From Desulfobulbaceae bacterium (GTDB taxonomy: Bacteria; Desulfobacterota; Desulfobulbia; Desulfobulbales; SURF-16), in assembly GCA_024763115.1 (NCBI GenBank), contig JANTGB010000130.1, positions 1-6,543 on the forward strand: a stretch of 6,543 nucleotides of DNA. Direction: 5' to 3'. The position numbers were made by a program, and so were the translations under genes. Below are positions 6,433 to 6,543 of the stretch, piece by piece (position 1 is the stretch's first letter; every line of letters starts with the position of its first letter). The notes below the pieces were generated by a model, which did not search any database, had not been told where the DNA came from, and saw only the letters and a list, made by a program, of their open reading frames with translations.

Positions 6433-6543
6433 AGTGTCTTAGATTCGTTCATTTGTGCCTGCGCAGCATACTGGTGCTATTCAAGCAGGCAGGTAAGCGA
6501 GGAACGAGACTCCGAAATGGGCAAAGATGAGGTGCTGGTGAAC
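6375..6543 (+). repeat. Right copy of the hairpin repeat, with a terminal inverted sequence
   Basis: Bases 6433-6543 are the long form of the repeat found at 1-89, carrying 22 extra bases (6493-6514). Its hairpin pairs TGCCTGC (6456-6462) with GCAGGCA (6485-6491), and TCGTTC (6445-6450) can pair with GAACGA (6502-6507) further out. Upstream, GTAACCGTTCACCAG (6375-6389) is the reverse complement, with one mismatch, of bases 81-95 of the left copy; nine of those bases (6381-6389) are exactly inverted at 6535-6543 in this copy. This makes a candidate element of about 170-175 bases with inverted ends, its right end just beyond the window. The 6433-6543 repeat is certain; the outer boundaries are inferred. 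Confidence 0.7.

Overview
The window holds four genes, all on the + strand, lying between two diverged copies of one intergenic repeat. Layout: a repeat copy at the left edge (1-89); an AT-rich leader (about 108-295); a small soluble protein that looks like the DUF5335 family (296-622); an APC-superfamily amino-acid permease (637-1965); a P3A-type proton-pumping P-type ATPase (2084-4687); a soluble GAF/histidine-kinase-type sensor (4720-6141); a gene-free tail (6142-6432); and a second repeat copy running to the right edge (6433-6543), probably part of a larger element that starts near 6375.

The organism is a bacterium: it uses Shine-Dalgarno starts, a TTG start supported by GGAG, and close gene spacing. 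Moderate GC coding sequence, a prokaryotic P3A pump, a GAF-HisKA-HATPase kinase and abundant structured intergenic repeats would fit a Desulfobacterota (delta-proteobacterial) genome. That assignment is a weak inference because there is no rRNA or marker gene here.

The genes form two tight pairs. The DUF5335-like gene and the permease are 14 bases apart, and the permease start codon sits in a small hairpin that begins at the upstream stop codon. The ATPase and the kinase are 32 bases apart and almost certainly co-transcribed. A 118-base gap separates the pairs, so they may be one or two transcription units. A plausible reading is an ion-homeostasis or stress module: the ATPase would build a proton gradient, the permease could use such a gradient for amino-acid or amine transport, and the cytosolic kinase would sense a signal and adjust the module or an unlinked regulator. 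No response regulator is present in the window.

The least explained signal is the repeat. The two copies match at 76 of 89 aligned positions once a 22-base gap is allowed. Both fold into a hairpin whose stem is kept by compensatory base changes. The right-hand copy is also bracketed by a 15-base sequence that is the near-exact reverse complement of the repeat's 3' end, as in a small non-autonomous mobile element.
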